DNA of 38,100 bases from Candidatus Lachnoclostridium stercoravium (GTDB lineage Bacteria > Bacillota > Clostridia > Lachnospirales > Lachnospiraceae), in NCBI GenBank assembly GCA_019118365.1, contig DWZA01000087.1, positions 1 to 38,100 on the forward strand. The letters are read 5' to 3'. The first letter of the stretch is position 1; every line of letters begins with the position of its first letter. Below the pieces are notes generated by a model. It was given only the letters and a program-made list of their open reading frames with translations, searched no databases and had not been told where the DNA came from. Below, in pieces: positions 15,812-23,745 of the stretch. Made by a program: the position numbers and the translations under genes.

Positions 15812-16730
15812 CAAATATCGTCCGGGCGGGATGCCTGCACAGACGATCCATATCGTCAGGAAGAGGAGCTTCAAAGGAAAGCTCCTTTTTTGTGATCGGG
15901 TGACAGAAGGACAGGCGGAAGGAGTGGAGCGCCTGCCGGGAGATCAGACGGTAATCTGGATTGTAGAGAAAATCACCGGGAAGCGGGTGACCAATGGACT
16001 TCATATGGACCCGGATCTGATGAGTCCGCCCAGTTTCCAGATGAAGGCTTACCAGAGAAAGTCCGGTTGCCTCATTAAAAGAGAGGCGTCGGTAATAGGT
16101 GATCGCCGATTCCCCGTGTTCCGGATCCACCTGACGTTCGATGGTGGATCCGCATACGCGTCCGATGGGCGCGGAAATAACGCCTTTTTCCGGCACAAGA
16201 CCTTCGCAGAGAGCCAGATATTCACGGCTGATCTGCCGGGAGGCGGACATAGCGGACAGGATGGAAGCGGAAAGGCTATGCCTGGCCAGGATCAGAAGCC
16301 CGGTCGTATCCCGGTCCAGGCGGTTGATGGCGCGGTATACGAATGGTTCGCCCTTCTCCTGGAAATACCAGGCCATGCCGTTGGCCAGGGTATTGGAAAA
16401 ATTCCCCTGGGACGGATGGATGGGAAGTCCGGCAGATTTATTGACCACCAGCAGATCGCTGTCTTCATAAACGATATCAAGATCCATGGGAGTGGGGATG
16501 ATATGCTCGGAAGAAAGCTCTTCCACCAGGCGGACGGTAAGGATCTCTCCGGCGGATAAACGGTAGGTGGTATAGACGGGATCCCCGCTCACGGTAAGTC
16601 CCATGGGAGTCCGGCGCAGACGGATGATCAGGTGTTTGGAATACCCTTTCCGCCGGAGAAAGCTTTCTGTATCTATCCCGTCCTCTTCCTGCGGGACCGG
16701 ATAGGCGAACTGTTTTTCAAAATGATCCAT
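15795..16730 (-). CDS. rluA: RluA-family pseudouridine synthase
   Basis: A 311-residue enzyme that isomerises uridine to pseudouridine in rRNA or tRNA. The catalytic motif is INRLDRDTTGLLILAR, with the nucleophilic Asp. The N-terminal ~80 residues look like an S4-type RNA-binding extension. LETGRTHQIRVHMKSIGHPL, broken here from the longer stretch, is the usual RluA C-terminal motif. The ATG follows AAAGGA. It lies 17 nt after dinB and is probably co-transcribed with it. The target uridine cannot be assigned. Confidence 0.9.
   Translation of the reverse strand: MDHFEKQFAYPVPQEEDGIDTESFLRRKGYSKHLIIRLRRTPMGLTVSGDPVYTTYRLSAGEILTVRLVEELSSEHIIPTPMDLDIVYEDSDLLVVNKSAGLPIHPSQGNFSNTLANGMAWYFQEKGEPFVYRAINRLDRDTTGLLILARHSLSASILSAMSASRQISREYLALCEGLVPEKGVISAPIGRVCGSTIERQVDPEHGESAITYYRRLSFNEATGLSLVSLHLETGRTHQIRVHMKSIGHPLPGDFLYNPDYRLISRQALHSFRLSFCHPITKKELSFEAPLPDDMDRLCRHPARTIFVTPGS
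15864..15891 (+). terminator. Terminator for rsmF located inside the rluA coding region
   Basis: AGGAGCTT (15864-15871) pairs perfectly with AAGCTCCT (15879-15886) across a 7-nt loop and is followed by five further T. It is oriented to stop rsmF transcripts. On the other strand the same bases encode KKELSFEAPL near the RluA C-terminus. Confidence 0.85.
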
Positions 16731-16747
16731 AATGTTCCTTTCTGCTG

Positions 16748-18019
16748 TCAGTCGTCTCCCTGAAAATGGGAGTTTTTTGGATTTAAATGCTTATGCTTGC
16801 CGGAAGCGTGATCGACGATAGAGTCTTTCTGCAAAAAACTGGCCCGCTTGATGCTGTCTGTGCCAAAACGGTTCCGGATCGAATCTACTGCCTTGTCCAG
16901 GTTTTTCAGCTTTTCAGAACGCTCGTCTTCAAACAGGCTCATCTGCACATATTGATGGTCGCTGATCTTGCCTGTCCGGAGTCCGATCAGCCGAACCGGA
17001 GTCAGATCCCAGAACTCCTTTAAAAGGCTGCAGGCCTTTTCGTAGATCACAGAGGTGGAGTCTGTAGGGTATGGAAGAGGGGCCTGATGGGACTGTACGT
17101 GAAACTGCCAGTCCTTTAACTCTACACAAACAGAATTGCACAGTACGTGATCTGCACGGAGTCTTGCGCCTACCGTCTCAGCCAGAGAAAGGAGGACCTG
17201 GCAGGCAGTATCTGTATCCGAAACGTCGCGGGACAGGGTAACGCTGTTGCCGTATCCCTTGTTTGCCGCGGCGCGGCTTTCCACAGGATCGTTATCGATG
17301 CCGTTGGCATACTGATGGATCTGCACCGCGTATTTTTCGCCTAAATGCGATTTCAGGATATCCAGGTCAGCAGCTGCAAGGTCGCCGATAGTACGGATCC
17401 CGATCCGTTCCATCTTTTTCTGCGCGGATCCGCCGACGAAAAAAAGCTCCCGGATGGGAAGAGGCCACAGTTTAGAGGGGATCTCCCAGGAAAAGAGGGT
17501 GTGGGTCTTATTCGGCTTTTCAAAATCAGATGCCATCTTAGCCAGAAGTTTATTGGGAGCGATCCCGATATTGACAGTAAATCCCAGCTCATCCCGGATA
17601 CGGTTCCGTATGGCGTCGGCGGTCTGCACCGGATCGCCGAAAAGATGGATAGTCCCGGTCATATCAAGAAACGCTTCGTCGATACTGAACTTTTCAATAT
17701 CCGGAGTATATTCTTCCAGAAGGCGGATCAGCTTTCTGGAGCTTTCCACGTATAGTTCAAATCTGGAAGGAACAAGGATCAGCTCCGGACACTTGCGCAG
17801 AGCCTGAGCGACCGGCTCGCCTGTGGTGACGCCGTATCGCTTTGCCGGAGTAGACTTGGCCAGGATGATCCCATGACGCGTCTTCTGGTCCCCGCCTACG
17901 GCAGAAGGAACTGTGCGGAGGTCCAGGGCGTCCGGATCCTGGCTGAGGCGGTAAACCGATTCCCAGCTTAAAAATGCAGAATTAACATCAATATGGAAAA
18001 TAAGTCTTTCACCAGACAA
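16748..18019 (-). CDS. dinB: DNA polymerase IV-like Y-family translesion polymerase
   Basis: A 423-residue Y-family polymerase. Catalytic acids are in FHIDVNSAFLSWE at the N-terminus and FSIDEAFLDMTG at about residues 110-122. The helix-hairpin-helix GIRTIGDLAAADLDILKSHLG follows in the thumb, split in my reading at residue ~215. The little-finger domain covers residues ~245-360. The start is TTG at 18019, preceded by AGGGGGTGATC, a near-full Shine-Dalgarno match. The Tyr-rich YRLSQDP segment and long C-terminal tail fit the Clostridia UmuC/DinB-like branch. Its promoter contains a LexA-type box, so SOS induction is likely. Confidence 0.9.
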   Translation of the reverse strand: MSGERLIFHIDVNSAFLSWESVYRLSQDPDALDLRTVPSAVGGDQKTRHGIILAKSTPAKRYGVTTGEPVAQALRKCPELILVPSRFELYVESSRKLIRLLEEYTPDIEKFSIDEAFLDMTGTIHLFGDPVQTADAIRNRIRDELGFTVNIGIAPNKLLAKMASDFEKPNKTHTLFSWEIPSKLWPLPIRELFFVGGSAQKKMERIGIRTIGDLAAADLDILKSHLGEKYAVQIHQYANGIDNDPVESRAAANKGYGNSVTLSRDVSDTDTACQVLLSLAETVGARLRADHVLCNSVCVELKDWQFHVQSHQAPLPYPTDSTSVIYEKACSLLKEFWDLTPVRLIGLRTGKISDHQYVQMSLFEDERSEKLKNLDKAVDSIRNRFGTDSIKRASFLQKDSIVDHASGKHKHLNPKNSHFQGDD

Positions 18020-18051
18020 TGGATCACCCCCTGAAACCTGCTGTTTGCTAC

Positions 18052-18081
18052 ATTATACCAGAATACATGTTCGATTGTAAA
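18052..18081 (-). promoter_or_regulatory. dinB promoter with LexA (SOS) box
   Basis: Read on the minus strand: -35 TTTACA (complement of 18076-18081), 18 nt, extended -10 TGGTATAAT (hexamer complement of 18052-18057). Between them lies CGAACATGTATTC (complement of 18061-18073), one base off the Firmicute LexA core GAAC-N4-GTTC. Repressor bound there would block the promoter. Confidence 0.78.
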
Positions 18082-18147
18082 GAAAAATATTGCACAGCTT
18101 TCATTTACAGGGTAAAATTATAGAAAAAGCAAAGAGGAGGACGATAT

Positions 18148-18822
18148 ATGCAGTACAGGATCACAGACGGGATCGTACAGGCGGTCGAAGTAGTCCTTGA
18201 TCAGGGAGAGGCGATGTGCACCCAGTCAGGAGGCATGGCATGGATGAGCGACGGCCTGGATCTGGAATCAAATGTGAAAGGCGGATTTGCAAAGGGACTT
18301 GGACGGATGTTTTCGGGTGAGAGCCTCTTTATGGCGACTTATACGGCAAGGAGGCCTGGAGCGACCATCGCTTTTGGAGCGACAGTTCCAGGAGTCATCA
18401 TGCCGATCGACATATCCCAGGGAGGCCTGATCTGCCAGAAAGGCGCGTTTCTGTGCGCGGAAGCCAGCGTGGAACTGAAGATCGTCTTTACGAAGAAGAT
18501 CTCTGCCGGATTTTTTGGAGGAGAGGGATTTATCCTTCAGGAACTGGCCGGAAGAGGAATGGCGTTTCTGGAAGTGGACGGCGGACTGGTCGTAAAGGAG
18601 CTGAGGCCGGGAGAAGTGCTGAAGGTAGACACAGGAAATGTATTTGCCTTTGACAAAACGGTATCTTATGAGATCGAAACTGTAAAGGGCATTAAAAACG
18701 TATTGTTCGGCGGGGAAGGACTTTTCCTTACAAAGCTGACAGGGCCTGGCAGGGTATATCTTCAGACTATGAACATGGCAGAGTTTTCCGGAGAGATCGC
18801 AAAGCGTCTGCCGGCAAAATAA
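18148..18822 (+). CDS. AIM24 / TIGR00266-family protein
   Basis: A 224-residue beta-rich protein. It matches the AIM24 (TIGR00266) family: LDQGEAMCTQSGGMAWM near the N-terminus, a GESLFMATYTA segment around residue 58, PGVIMPIDIS, then GGEGFILQELAGRG and the repeated GGEGLFLTKLTGPGRVYLQT near the C-terminus. The family adopts a tryptophan-RNA-attenuator-like beta fold; its role in bacteria is unknown. GAGGAGGA lies upstream of the ATG. It is a single-gene unit ending in a strong hairpin that reaches into the next gene's start. Confidence 0.9.
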   Translation: MQYRITDGIVQAVEVVLDQGEAMCTQSGGMAWMSDGLDLESNVKGGFAKGLGRMFSGESLFMATYTARRPGATIAFGATVPGVIMPIDISQGGLICQKGAFLCAEASVELKIVFTKKISAGFFGGEGFILQELAGRGMAFLEVDGGLVVKELRPGEVLKVDTGNVFAFDKTVSYEIETVKGIKNVLFGGEGLFLTKLTGPGRVYLQTMNMAEFSGEIAKRLPAK

Positions 18823-18840
18823 TAGGGGTTTCATACATAC

Positions 18841-18899
18841 GCCGCCTTTTTCCAGAATAGGATGCAGTAATGGATCCTGGAAAGAGGCGGCTTTATTTT
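18841..18899 (+). terminator. Terminator whose 3' arm holds the next gene's ribosome binding site
   Basis: GCCGCCTTTTTCCAG (18841-18855) pairs with CTGGAAAGAGGCGGC (18877-18891) over 15 bp with one G-U, followed by TTTATTTT. The AAAGAGG used by the carboxypeptidase gene (18881-18887) is in the 3' arm and its TTG start is the last part of the T tract. Confidence 0.88.
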
Positions 18900-20226
18900 G
18901 AAAAAAGGGCTTTTTCTCTTTTTTTTCACCGCCGTCCTGGCAGGAGCCGCAGTCTGCAGCCAGGCAGTGCCCGCATGGAGAAGCGCGTGGGATCAGGCGG
19001 TATCTTATGAAAGCGGAAGAAAAGACGGAGAAAAAAGAAATAGCCGAGGGAAAGATCAGGCGGCGGAAACTTATGCGGAGGATGAACTGCCCAAAGAAAT
19101 ATCTCTGTACGCTCAGTCCGCCGTACTGATGGACGGAGATTCCGGCCGCATCCTTTATGGGAAAAATGAAAAAGAGATCAGGCCCATGGCCAGCACGACA
19201 AAGATCATGACCTGCATCCTGGCTCTGGAACTGGGGCATGGAGAAGATATAGTCACAATATCAGGAAACGCAGCCGCCCAGCCTCAGGTGCACCTGGGAG
19301 CGCCGGCCGGCCGCAGGTTCCGTCTGAAAGATCTGCTCTATTCCCTTATGCTGGAATCCCATAACGATACGGCGGTGGCTATCGCAGAACATATCGGCGG
19401 GAGCGTGGAAGGATTTGCGGAGCTGATGAACCAGAAGGCAAGAGATATCGGCTGCAGGGATACGTATTTCATAACCCCTAACGGCCTGGATGGGACGGTC
19501 AAAAAAGAAAACGGCGAAGAAAGAACACACGCTACTACAGCAGCCGATCTTGCCCGGATCATGCGCTACTGCACAAGTCAGTCTCCTCAGAAGGAAGAAT
19601 TTCTGGATATTACCGGGACTGCGGCATACACGTTTTCTGATCAGGATAAAAAAGCTTCCTATTCCTGTGTGAACCACAATGCGCTCCTTACGATGATGGA
19701 AGGCGTCTGTTCCGGAAAGACCGGTTTCACTTCAGGGGCCGGATACTGCTATGTGGGAGCGCTAAGAGACGGGGAGCGGAACTTTATCGTCGCCCTTCTC
19801 GGCTGCGGCTGGCCGCCCCATAAAACTTATAAATGGACCGATGCCAGAAAACTGCTTCAGTACGGGCTGGATCATTATCAGTATAAAAATGTGTGGAAAG
19901 ATGTGAAGATACCGGCTGTGACGGTGGAAAACGCCGTACCGGAAGACGGCGACATTTCCCATATGGCGTCAGTGCATGCCGCAGCGGACCGCGCGCCGTC
20001 AGAAGGCCTTAAGCTGCTGCTTAGACAGGAAGAAGAACCGTCGGTAAGCCTGAAAATGAAAACGCGGCTGAAGGCTCCTGTATATCAGGGGGATGTGATC
20101 GGACAGATCGAGTACAGGCTGCAGGGGCAGATCGTAGCGTCTTATCCGGTATATCTCACAGAAGGGGCAGAAGCAGCGACCGTTCCATGGTGCCTGAAAA
20201 AAATAATTGATTCCTATCTTGAATAA
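18898..20226 (+). CDS. dacF: D-alanyl-D-alanine carboxypeptidase (peptidase S11, DacF/PBP5 type)
   Basis: A 442-residue secreted penicillin-binding protein that trims the terminal D-Ala from peptidoglycan stem peptides. A signal peptide (MKKGLFLFFFTAVLAGAA) is followed by a charged linker. The active-site motifs are all present: STTK (SxxK, about residue 100), SHN (SxN, about residue 158) and KTG in SGKTGFTSGAG (about residue 276). The C-terminal ~120 residues form the usual beta-sandwich tail. The start is TTG at 18898; no other start keeps the signal peptide, and an in-frame stop at 18868 excludes longer forms. Its ribosome binding site is inside the preceding terminator stem. Confidence 0.93.
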   Translation: MKKGLFLFFFTAVLAGAAVCSQAVPAWRSAWDQAVSYESGRKDGEKRNSRGKDQAAETYAEDELPKEISLYAQSAVLMDGDSGRILYGKNEKEIRPMASTTKIMTCILALELGHGEDIVTISGNAAAQPQVHLGAPAGRRFRLKDLLYSLMLESHNDTAVAIAEHIGGSVEGFAELMNQKARDIGCRDTYFITPNGLDGTVKKENGEERTHATTAADLARIMRYCTSQSPQKEEFLDITGTAAYTFSDQDKKASYSCVNHNALLTMMEGVCSGKTGFTSGAGYCYVGALRDGERNFIVALLGCGWPPHKTYKWTDARKLLQYGLDHYQYKNVWKDVKIPAVTVENAVPEDGDISHMASVHAAADRAPSEGLKLLLRQEEEPSVSLKMKTRLKAPVYQGDVIGQIEYRLQGQIVASYPVYLTEGAEAATVPWCLKKIIDSYLE

Positions 20227-20278
20227 GGGTTTCGTCAGTGATATACTTTACGGGTACGAGCGTCAAAAGTACAGAAGA

Positions 20279-20295
20279 AAACGCCATCGGCGTTT
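20279..20295 (+). other. Small hairpin in the dacF-yitT gap
   Basis: AAACGCC (20279-20285) pairs with GGCGTTT (20289-20295) across a 3-nt loop. A similar AACGCC/GGCGTT hairpin occurs at 35978-35993. Apart from this and the terminator at 20381, the 20227-20442 gap shows no gene. Confidence 0.4.
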
Positions 20296-20380
20296 CGTAT
20301 CTTCGGCGCCGTTGAAAGGCAGTAAGTGGATCAGCGATGAAAGACAGGATAAAACAGAAACAAAATCATATAAGACAGAT

Positions 20381-20408
20381 AAAGCAGGCGTAAGGCCTGC
20401 TTTTTTTG
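20381..20408 (+). terminator. Terminator after dacF
   Basis: AAAGCAGGC (20381-20389) pairs perfectly with GCCTGCTTT (20395-20403) across a 5-nt loop, with four more T before GCG. Confidence 0.92.
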
Positions 20409-20442
20409 CGCTTTAATTTAGTAGAGGAAGGAAGAATCGATC

Positions 20443-21312
20443 ATGGAAAATGTGCAGAAGACAATAAAAAGGCTGATATGGGTATTTCTAGGCAATACGA
20501 TCATGGCTCTTGGAAGCGGGGTGTTTGTTATCCCCAACGGACTGATGACGGGAGGTTCCACCGGCCTTGGGATCGCGGTCAATCATTTCGCGGGGATCCC
20601 CATCGCTCTGACCGTAGGGGCGCTGAACATCCTCCTGTTTTTCGCCGGATACTGGATCCTTGGGAAAACCTTTGCGTTTACGGCGATGATCAGTACGTTT
20701 TATTTTCCGGTCGCTCTGGCCCACGTCCAGCAGCTGGTTCCGGAAGCAGTGACCTCGGACCCTATGCTGGCGGCTGTGGCAGGAGGCCTGCTGACCGGTC
20801 TTGGGATCGGAATGGTCATCCGGGCCGGCGCTTCTACAGGCGGTATGGATATCCCGCCGCTGATCCTGAAAAAAAAGATCGGGCTCCCGGTCTCTGTAGG
20901 GCTTTATGCGTTTGACTGCCTGATCCTCCTGGCGCAGATGATATTTTCCAACCTGGAGACAGCGCTTTACGGCCTGGTGCTGGTGCTGATCTATACCATC
21001 GTGATCGATAAGGTATCCGCGATCGGACTGACCCAGATGCAGGCAAAGATCATCAGCGAAAAACACGACGAGATCAGCCAGGCCATCCAGACCGAGCTGG
21101 ACCGGGGCACCACGTTCCTGGCGGTGAAAGGCGGATGGAAGAAGAACGACACCTACGCCGTGATGGTAGTCCTGTCCGGGCGGGAGCTGGTAAAACTGAA
21201 CGAGCTGGTGATGCGTTACGATCCCAATGCCTTTATGATCGTCAGCAAAGTAAATGAAGTAAGGGGACGGGGCTTTACGATGAAGAAAAAGCACGTGCCG
21301 TCAAAACAGTGA
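20443..21312 (+). CDS. YitT-family membrane protein (DUF161 + DUF2179)
   Basis: A 289-residue protein. The N-terminal ~200 residues contain about five hydrophobic segments, including GSGVFVIPNGLMTGGSTGLG, the characteristic glycine-rich repeat of the family, echoed by VIRAGASTGGMDIPPLIL. The C-terminal ~85 residues (SEKHDEISQAIQTELDRGTT, then a TYAVMVVLSGRELVKL stretch) form the cytosolic DUF2179 domain. The family is widespread in Firmicutes; its transport substrate is unknown. The ATG follows GAGGAAGGA. Its own promoter was not found; the upstream gap is short. Confidence 0.9.
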   Translation: MENVQKTIKRLIWVFLGNTIMALGSGVFVIPNGLMTGGSTGLGIAVNHFAGIPIALTVGALNILLFFAGYWILGKTFAFTAMISTFYFPVALAHVQQLVPEAVTSDPMLAAVAGGLLTGLGIGMVIRAGASTGGMDIPPLILKKKIGLPVSVGLYAFDCLILLAQMIFSNLETALYGLVLVLIYTIVIDKVSAIGLTQMQAKIISEKHDEISQAIQTELDRGTTFLAVKGGWKKNDTYAVMVVLSGRELVKLNELVMRYDPNAFMIVSKVNEVRGRGFTMKKKHVPSKQ

Positions 21313-21376
21313 CAGAGGGGCGGCATATCATCCCGATACCATAATATGTGTGTATTTAATGAAAAACAAAAACAGC

Positions 21377-21405
21377 TTGAAATTTTCTTGGAATCATTAT
21401 ACAAT
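21377..21405 (+). promoter_or_regulatory. Promoter of the Na+ decarboxylase operon
   Basis: TTGAAA (21377-21382), 17 nt, TACAAT (21400-21405). It leaves a leader of about 85 nt that contains the Rex-like palindrome. Confidence 0.7.
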
Positions 21406-21442
21406 TAAAATTGGCAGAAGTTTGATTTTTTAAAGCAATGTT

Positions 21443-21460
21443 CTGTTAATGTATTAACAG
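21443..21460 (+). promoter_or_regulatory. Rex-like operator
   Basis: CTGTTAATGTATTAACAG is a palindrome with 8-bp arms around GT. It contains TGTTAA-N4-TTAACA, the core of the clostridial Rex consensus TTGTTAA-N4-TTAACAA. It lies between the promoter and the first gene, so NADH-sensitive repression (roadblock) is inferred. Confidence 0.7.
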
Positions 21461-21496
21461 GCGTTGTGAAAATATTACAAAATGGAGGACTGCAAA

Positions 21497-22948
21497 ATGA
21501 GTAATTCAGCAACATCAGCAAGTAATCGTATCAACATGTTACTTGATGAGAACAGTTTTGTTGAAGTGGGCGGCTATGTAACTGCCAGAAGCACAGATTT
21601 CAACATGACTGCACAGGAAACACCTGCTGACGGCGTAGTTACCGGATACGGTACGATCGAAGGCAATCTGGTGTATGTGTACAGCCAGGACGCGTCCGTA
21701 CTGGGCGGATCCATCGGTGAGATGCACGCAAAGAAAATTTCCAACATCTATGGGATGGCTATGAAGATGGGAGCACCGGTCATCGGTCTCTTAGACTGCG
21801 CCGGACTGCGTCTTCAGGAAGCGACCGATGCATTACAGGGATTTGGAAGCCTGTATCTGAACCAGACTCTGGCTTCAGGCGTAGTTCCGCAGATCTCCGC
21901 AGTATTCGGTACATGCGGAGGCGGCATGGCAGTTTCAGCTGCACTGACTGATTTTACATTTATGGAAGGAAAGAACGGCAAACTCTTTGTGAATTCGCCG
22001 AACGCACTGGAGGGCAACTACACAGCGAAGTGCGACACTTCCTCCGCAGATTTCCAGAGTTCAGAGACAGGTATCGTAGATTTTACAGGTACAGAAGAAG
22101 AAGTACTTTCTCAGATCAGGACGCTCGTTTCCATTCTGCCGGCAAACAACGAAGACGATATGTCCTATGATGAATGTACGGATGACTTAAACCGCGTTTG
22201 TGAAGGGATCGAAGGATGGGCAGGAGATACCGCAGAGGCTCTTAAGACCGTATCCGACGACAACTTCTTCATGGAAGTAAAGGCGGCTTACGCACCGGAT
22301 ATGGTGACAGGATTTATCCGCCTGAACGGAACGACTGTAGGCTGCGTTGCAAACCGCACAGAAGTTTACGGCGAGGACGGAGAGAAAAAAGAGACATTTG
22401 ACAGCGGCCTGACAGCAAAAGGCTGCGAGAAGGCTGCAGAATTCGTAGATTTCTGCGACGCTTTCAATATACCGGTACTTACCCTGGTCAATGTAAACGG
22501 ATACAGGGCGGTTAAGTGCACAGAGAAGAAGATCGCGAAAGCGGCAGCAAAGCTCACATATGCATATGCCAACGCAACAGTTCCGAAGGTAGCAGTTATC
22601 GTAGGACAGGCGTTCGGAAGCGCATACCTGACCATGTGCAGCAAGGCGATCGGCGCGGATATCGTATACGCATGGCCGAACGCAGCGATCGGCATGATGG
22701 ATGCAAAAGAAGCAGTGAAGATCATGTATGCTACTGAGATCGCAAAGGCTGACAACGCTACAGCGATGATCAGCGAGAAAGCGGCTGAGTACGCGCAGCT
22801 TCAGTCCAGCGCTCTGGCAGCGGCAAAAAGAGGATATGTTGACGATATCATCGAAGCCCGCGATACGAGAAAACGCGTGATCGCAGCTTTTGAAATGTTG
22901 TTCACAAAAAGAGAGGAACGTCCGGCTAAAAAACATGGTACGGTCTAA
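21497..22948 (+). CDS. mmdA: Acyl-CoA carboxyltransferase subunit (methylmalonyl-CoA decarboxylase alpha type)
   Basis: A 483-residue carboxyltransferase of the crotonase fold (biotin-dependent acyl-CoA type). The ATG at 21497 lies 8 nt after GGAGG; the ATG at 21482 is upstream of that site. The N-half has the oxyanion segment SVLGGSIGEMHAKKISNIYG followed by FGTCGGGMAVSAALTDF. The C-half has LVNVNGYRAV and VGQAFGSAYLTMCSKAIGAD. It moves CO2 between an acyl-CoA (methylmalonyl-, malonyl- or glutaconyl-CoA) and biotin. It is about 30 residues shorter than typical MmdA. It heads the operon with the gamma subunit, biotin carrier, beta pump and a second carboxyltransferase. Confidence 0.85.
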   Translation: MSNSATSASNRINMLLDENSFVEVGGYVTARSTDFNMTAQETPADGVVTGYGTIEGNLVYVYSQDASVLGGSIGEMHAKKISNIYGMAMKMGAPVIGLLDCAGLRLQEATDALQGFGSLYLNQTLASGVVPQISAVFGTCGGGMAVSAALTDFTFMEGKNGKLFVNSPNALEGNYTAKCDTSSADFQSSETGIVDFTGTEEEVLSQIRTLVSILPANNEDDMSYDECTDDLNRVCEGIEGWAGDTAEALKTVSDDNFFMEVKAAYAPDMVTGFIRLNGTTVGCVANRTEVYGEDGEKKETFDSGLTAKGCEKAAEFVDFCDAFNIPVLTLVNVNGYRAVKCTEKKIAKAAAKLTYAYANATVPKVAVIVGQAFGSAYLTMCSKAIGADIVYAWPNAAIGMMDAKEAVKIMYATEIAKADNATAMISEKAAEYAQLQSSALAAAKRGYVDDIIEARDTRKRVIAAFEMLFTKREERPAKKHGTV

Positions 22949-22965
22949 AACGAGGTGACAGGTAT

Positions 22966-23724
22966 ATGAAAAATTTAAAACGTATATTGCTGACACTGTG
23001 CATGGTAACCTGCTTCTTTGCTCTGACAGCCTGCAGCGCTGCGGAAGAGAGAGAATTAAAGACAGACGAGAATATAGCCGCGCAGCTTTGCGAAGCTACG
23101 GAGATGACCCTGCAGCAGATCACAGCCATAGGCGCAGAAGACATCGAAGAGCAGATCGCTTTAGCCGAAGACCAGAGAGAGTATGCTTTTTCATCTGTTC
23201 TCACCACATGGAACAACCTGATGGGGGATACGGGAAATCTCGTAGAGATCCTGGATTCTTCTGCAGTAAGGGATGAGGACGGATATGTCTGCGTAGTAAA
23301 TGCACAGTTTGAAAAAAGACCAGTAGAGTTTACCCTCTACTATGACGATCAGACAGGAGAGATCTCTTCCATGTCCCTGGTGGCGGTGTACACCATGGCG
23401 GAGAACATGGAAAGAGCCGCTATGAACACCCTGATGGGAATGGGAACTGTATTTATCGTTCTGATCTTCATCAGTTTCCTGATCTCATGCTTTAAATTCA
23501 TCAATGTCTTTGAAAAGAAAGTAAAAAGCAGTCCGGCACCGGCAGCAGCGCCAGCACCAGCACCAGCACCGGCAGCTCCGGCAGCAGAAGAAGATCTTAC
23601 AGACGACCTGGAGCTGGTAGCTGTTATCACAGCTGCTATCGCAGCTTCCGAAGGTACGTCCACAGACGGCCTGGTAGTGCGTTCTATCAAGCGTGCAGGC
23701 ACATCCAAATGGAAAAGAGCTTAA
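22966..23724 (+). CDS. oadG: OadG-like gamma subunit with N-terminal lipoprotein domain
   Basis: A 252-residue protein. Residues 1-23 form a lipoprotein signal ending LTAC (lipobox Cys23). Residues ~24-140 are an exported domain resembling DUF3887. One membrane segment (TVFIVLIFISFLISCF) lies near residues 155-175. After an Ala-Pro linker the tail (ELVAVITAAIAAS and VRSIKR) matches decarboxylase gamma subunits, which assemble the alpha subunit and carrier on the membrane beta subunit. Classical OadG is about 85-130 residues and lacks the exported domain. AGGTGA precedes the ATG. It is 17 nt after mmdA. Confidence 0.8.
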   Translation: MKNLKRILLTLCMVTCFFALTACSAAEERELKTDENIAAQLCEATEMTLQQITAIGAEDIEEQIALAEDQREYAFSSVLTTWNNLMGDTGNLVEILDSSAVRDEDGYVCVVNAQFEKRPVEFTLYYDDQTGEISSMSLVAVYTMAENMERAAMNTLMGMGTVFIVLIFISFLISCFKFINVFEKKVKSSPAPAAAPAPAPAPAAPAAEEDLTDDLELVAVITAAIAASEGTSTDGLVVRSIKRAGTSKWKRA

Positions 23725-23745
23725 TCAATTAGGAGGAAGAACAAG

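Noticed and set aside
15831-16559. Plus-strand frame of 242 residues opposite rluA
   Set aside because: It lies wholly opposite a gene with clear RluA motifs and spans the rsmF terminator; no start signal.
18268-19239. Long minus-strand frame (323 residues) opposite the AIM24-family gene and dacF
   Set aside because: It is antisense to two clearly recognised genes and to a terminator, has no ribosome binding site and looks like a shadow frame rich in Cys, Phe and His.
22187-22996. Minus-strand frame of 269 residues opposite mmdA
   Set aside because: Antisense to a well-supported gene and extremely Cys/Arg/His-rich, as expected of a shadow frame.
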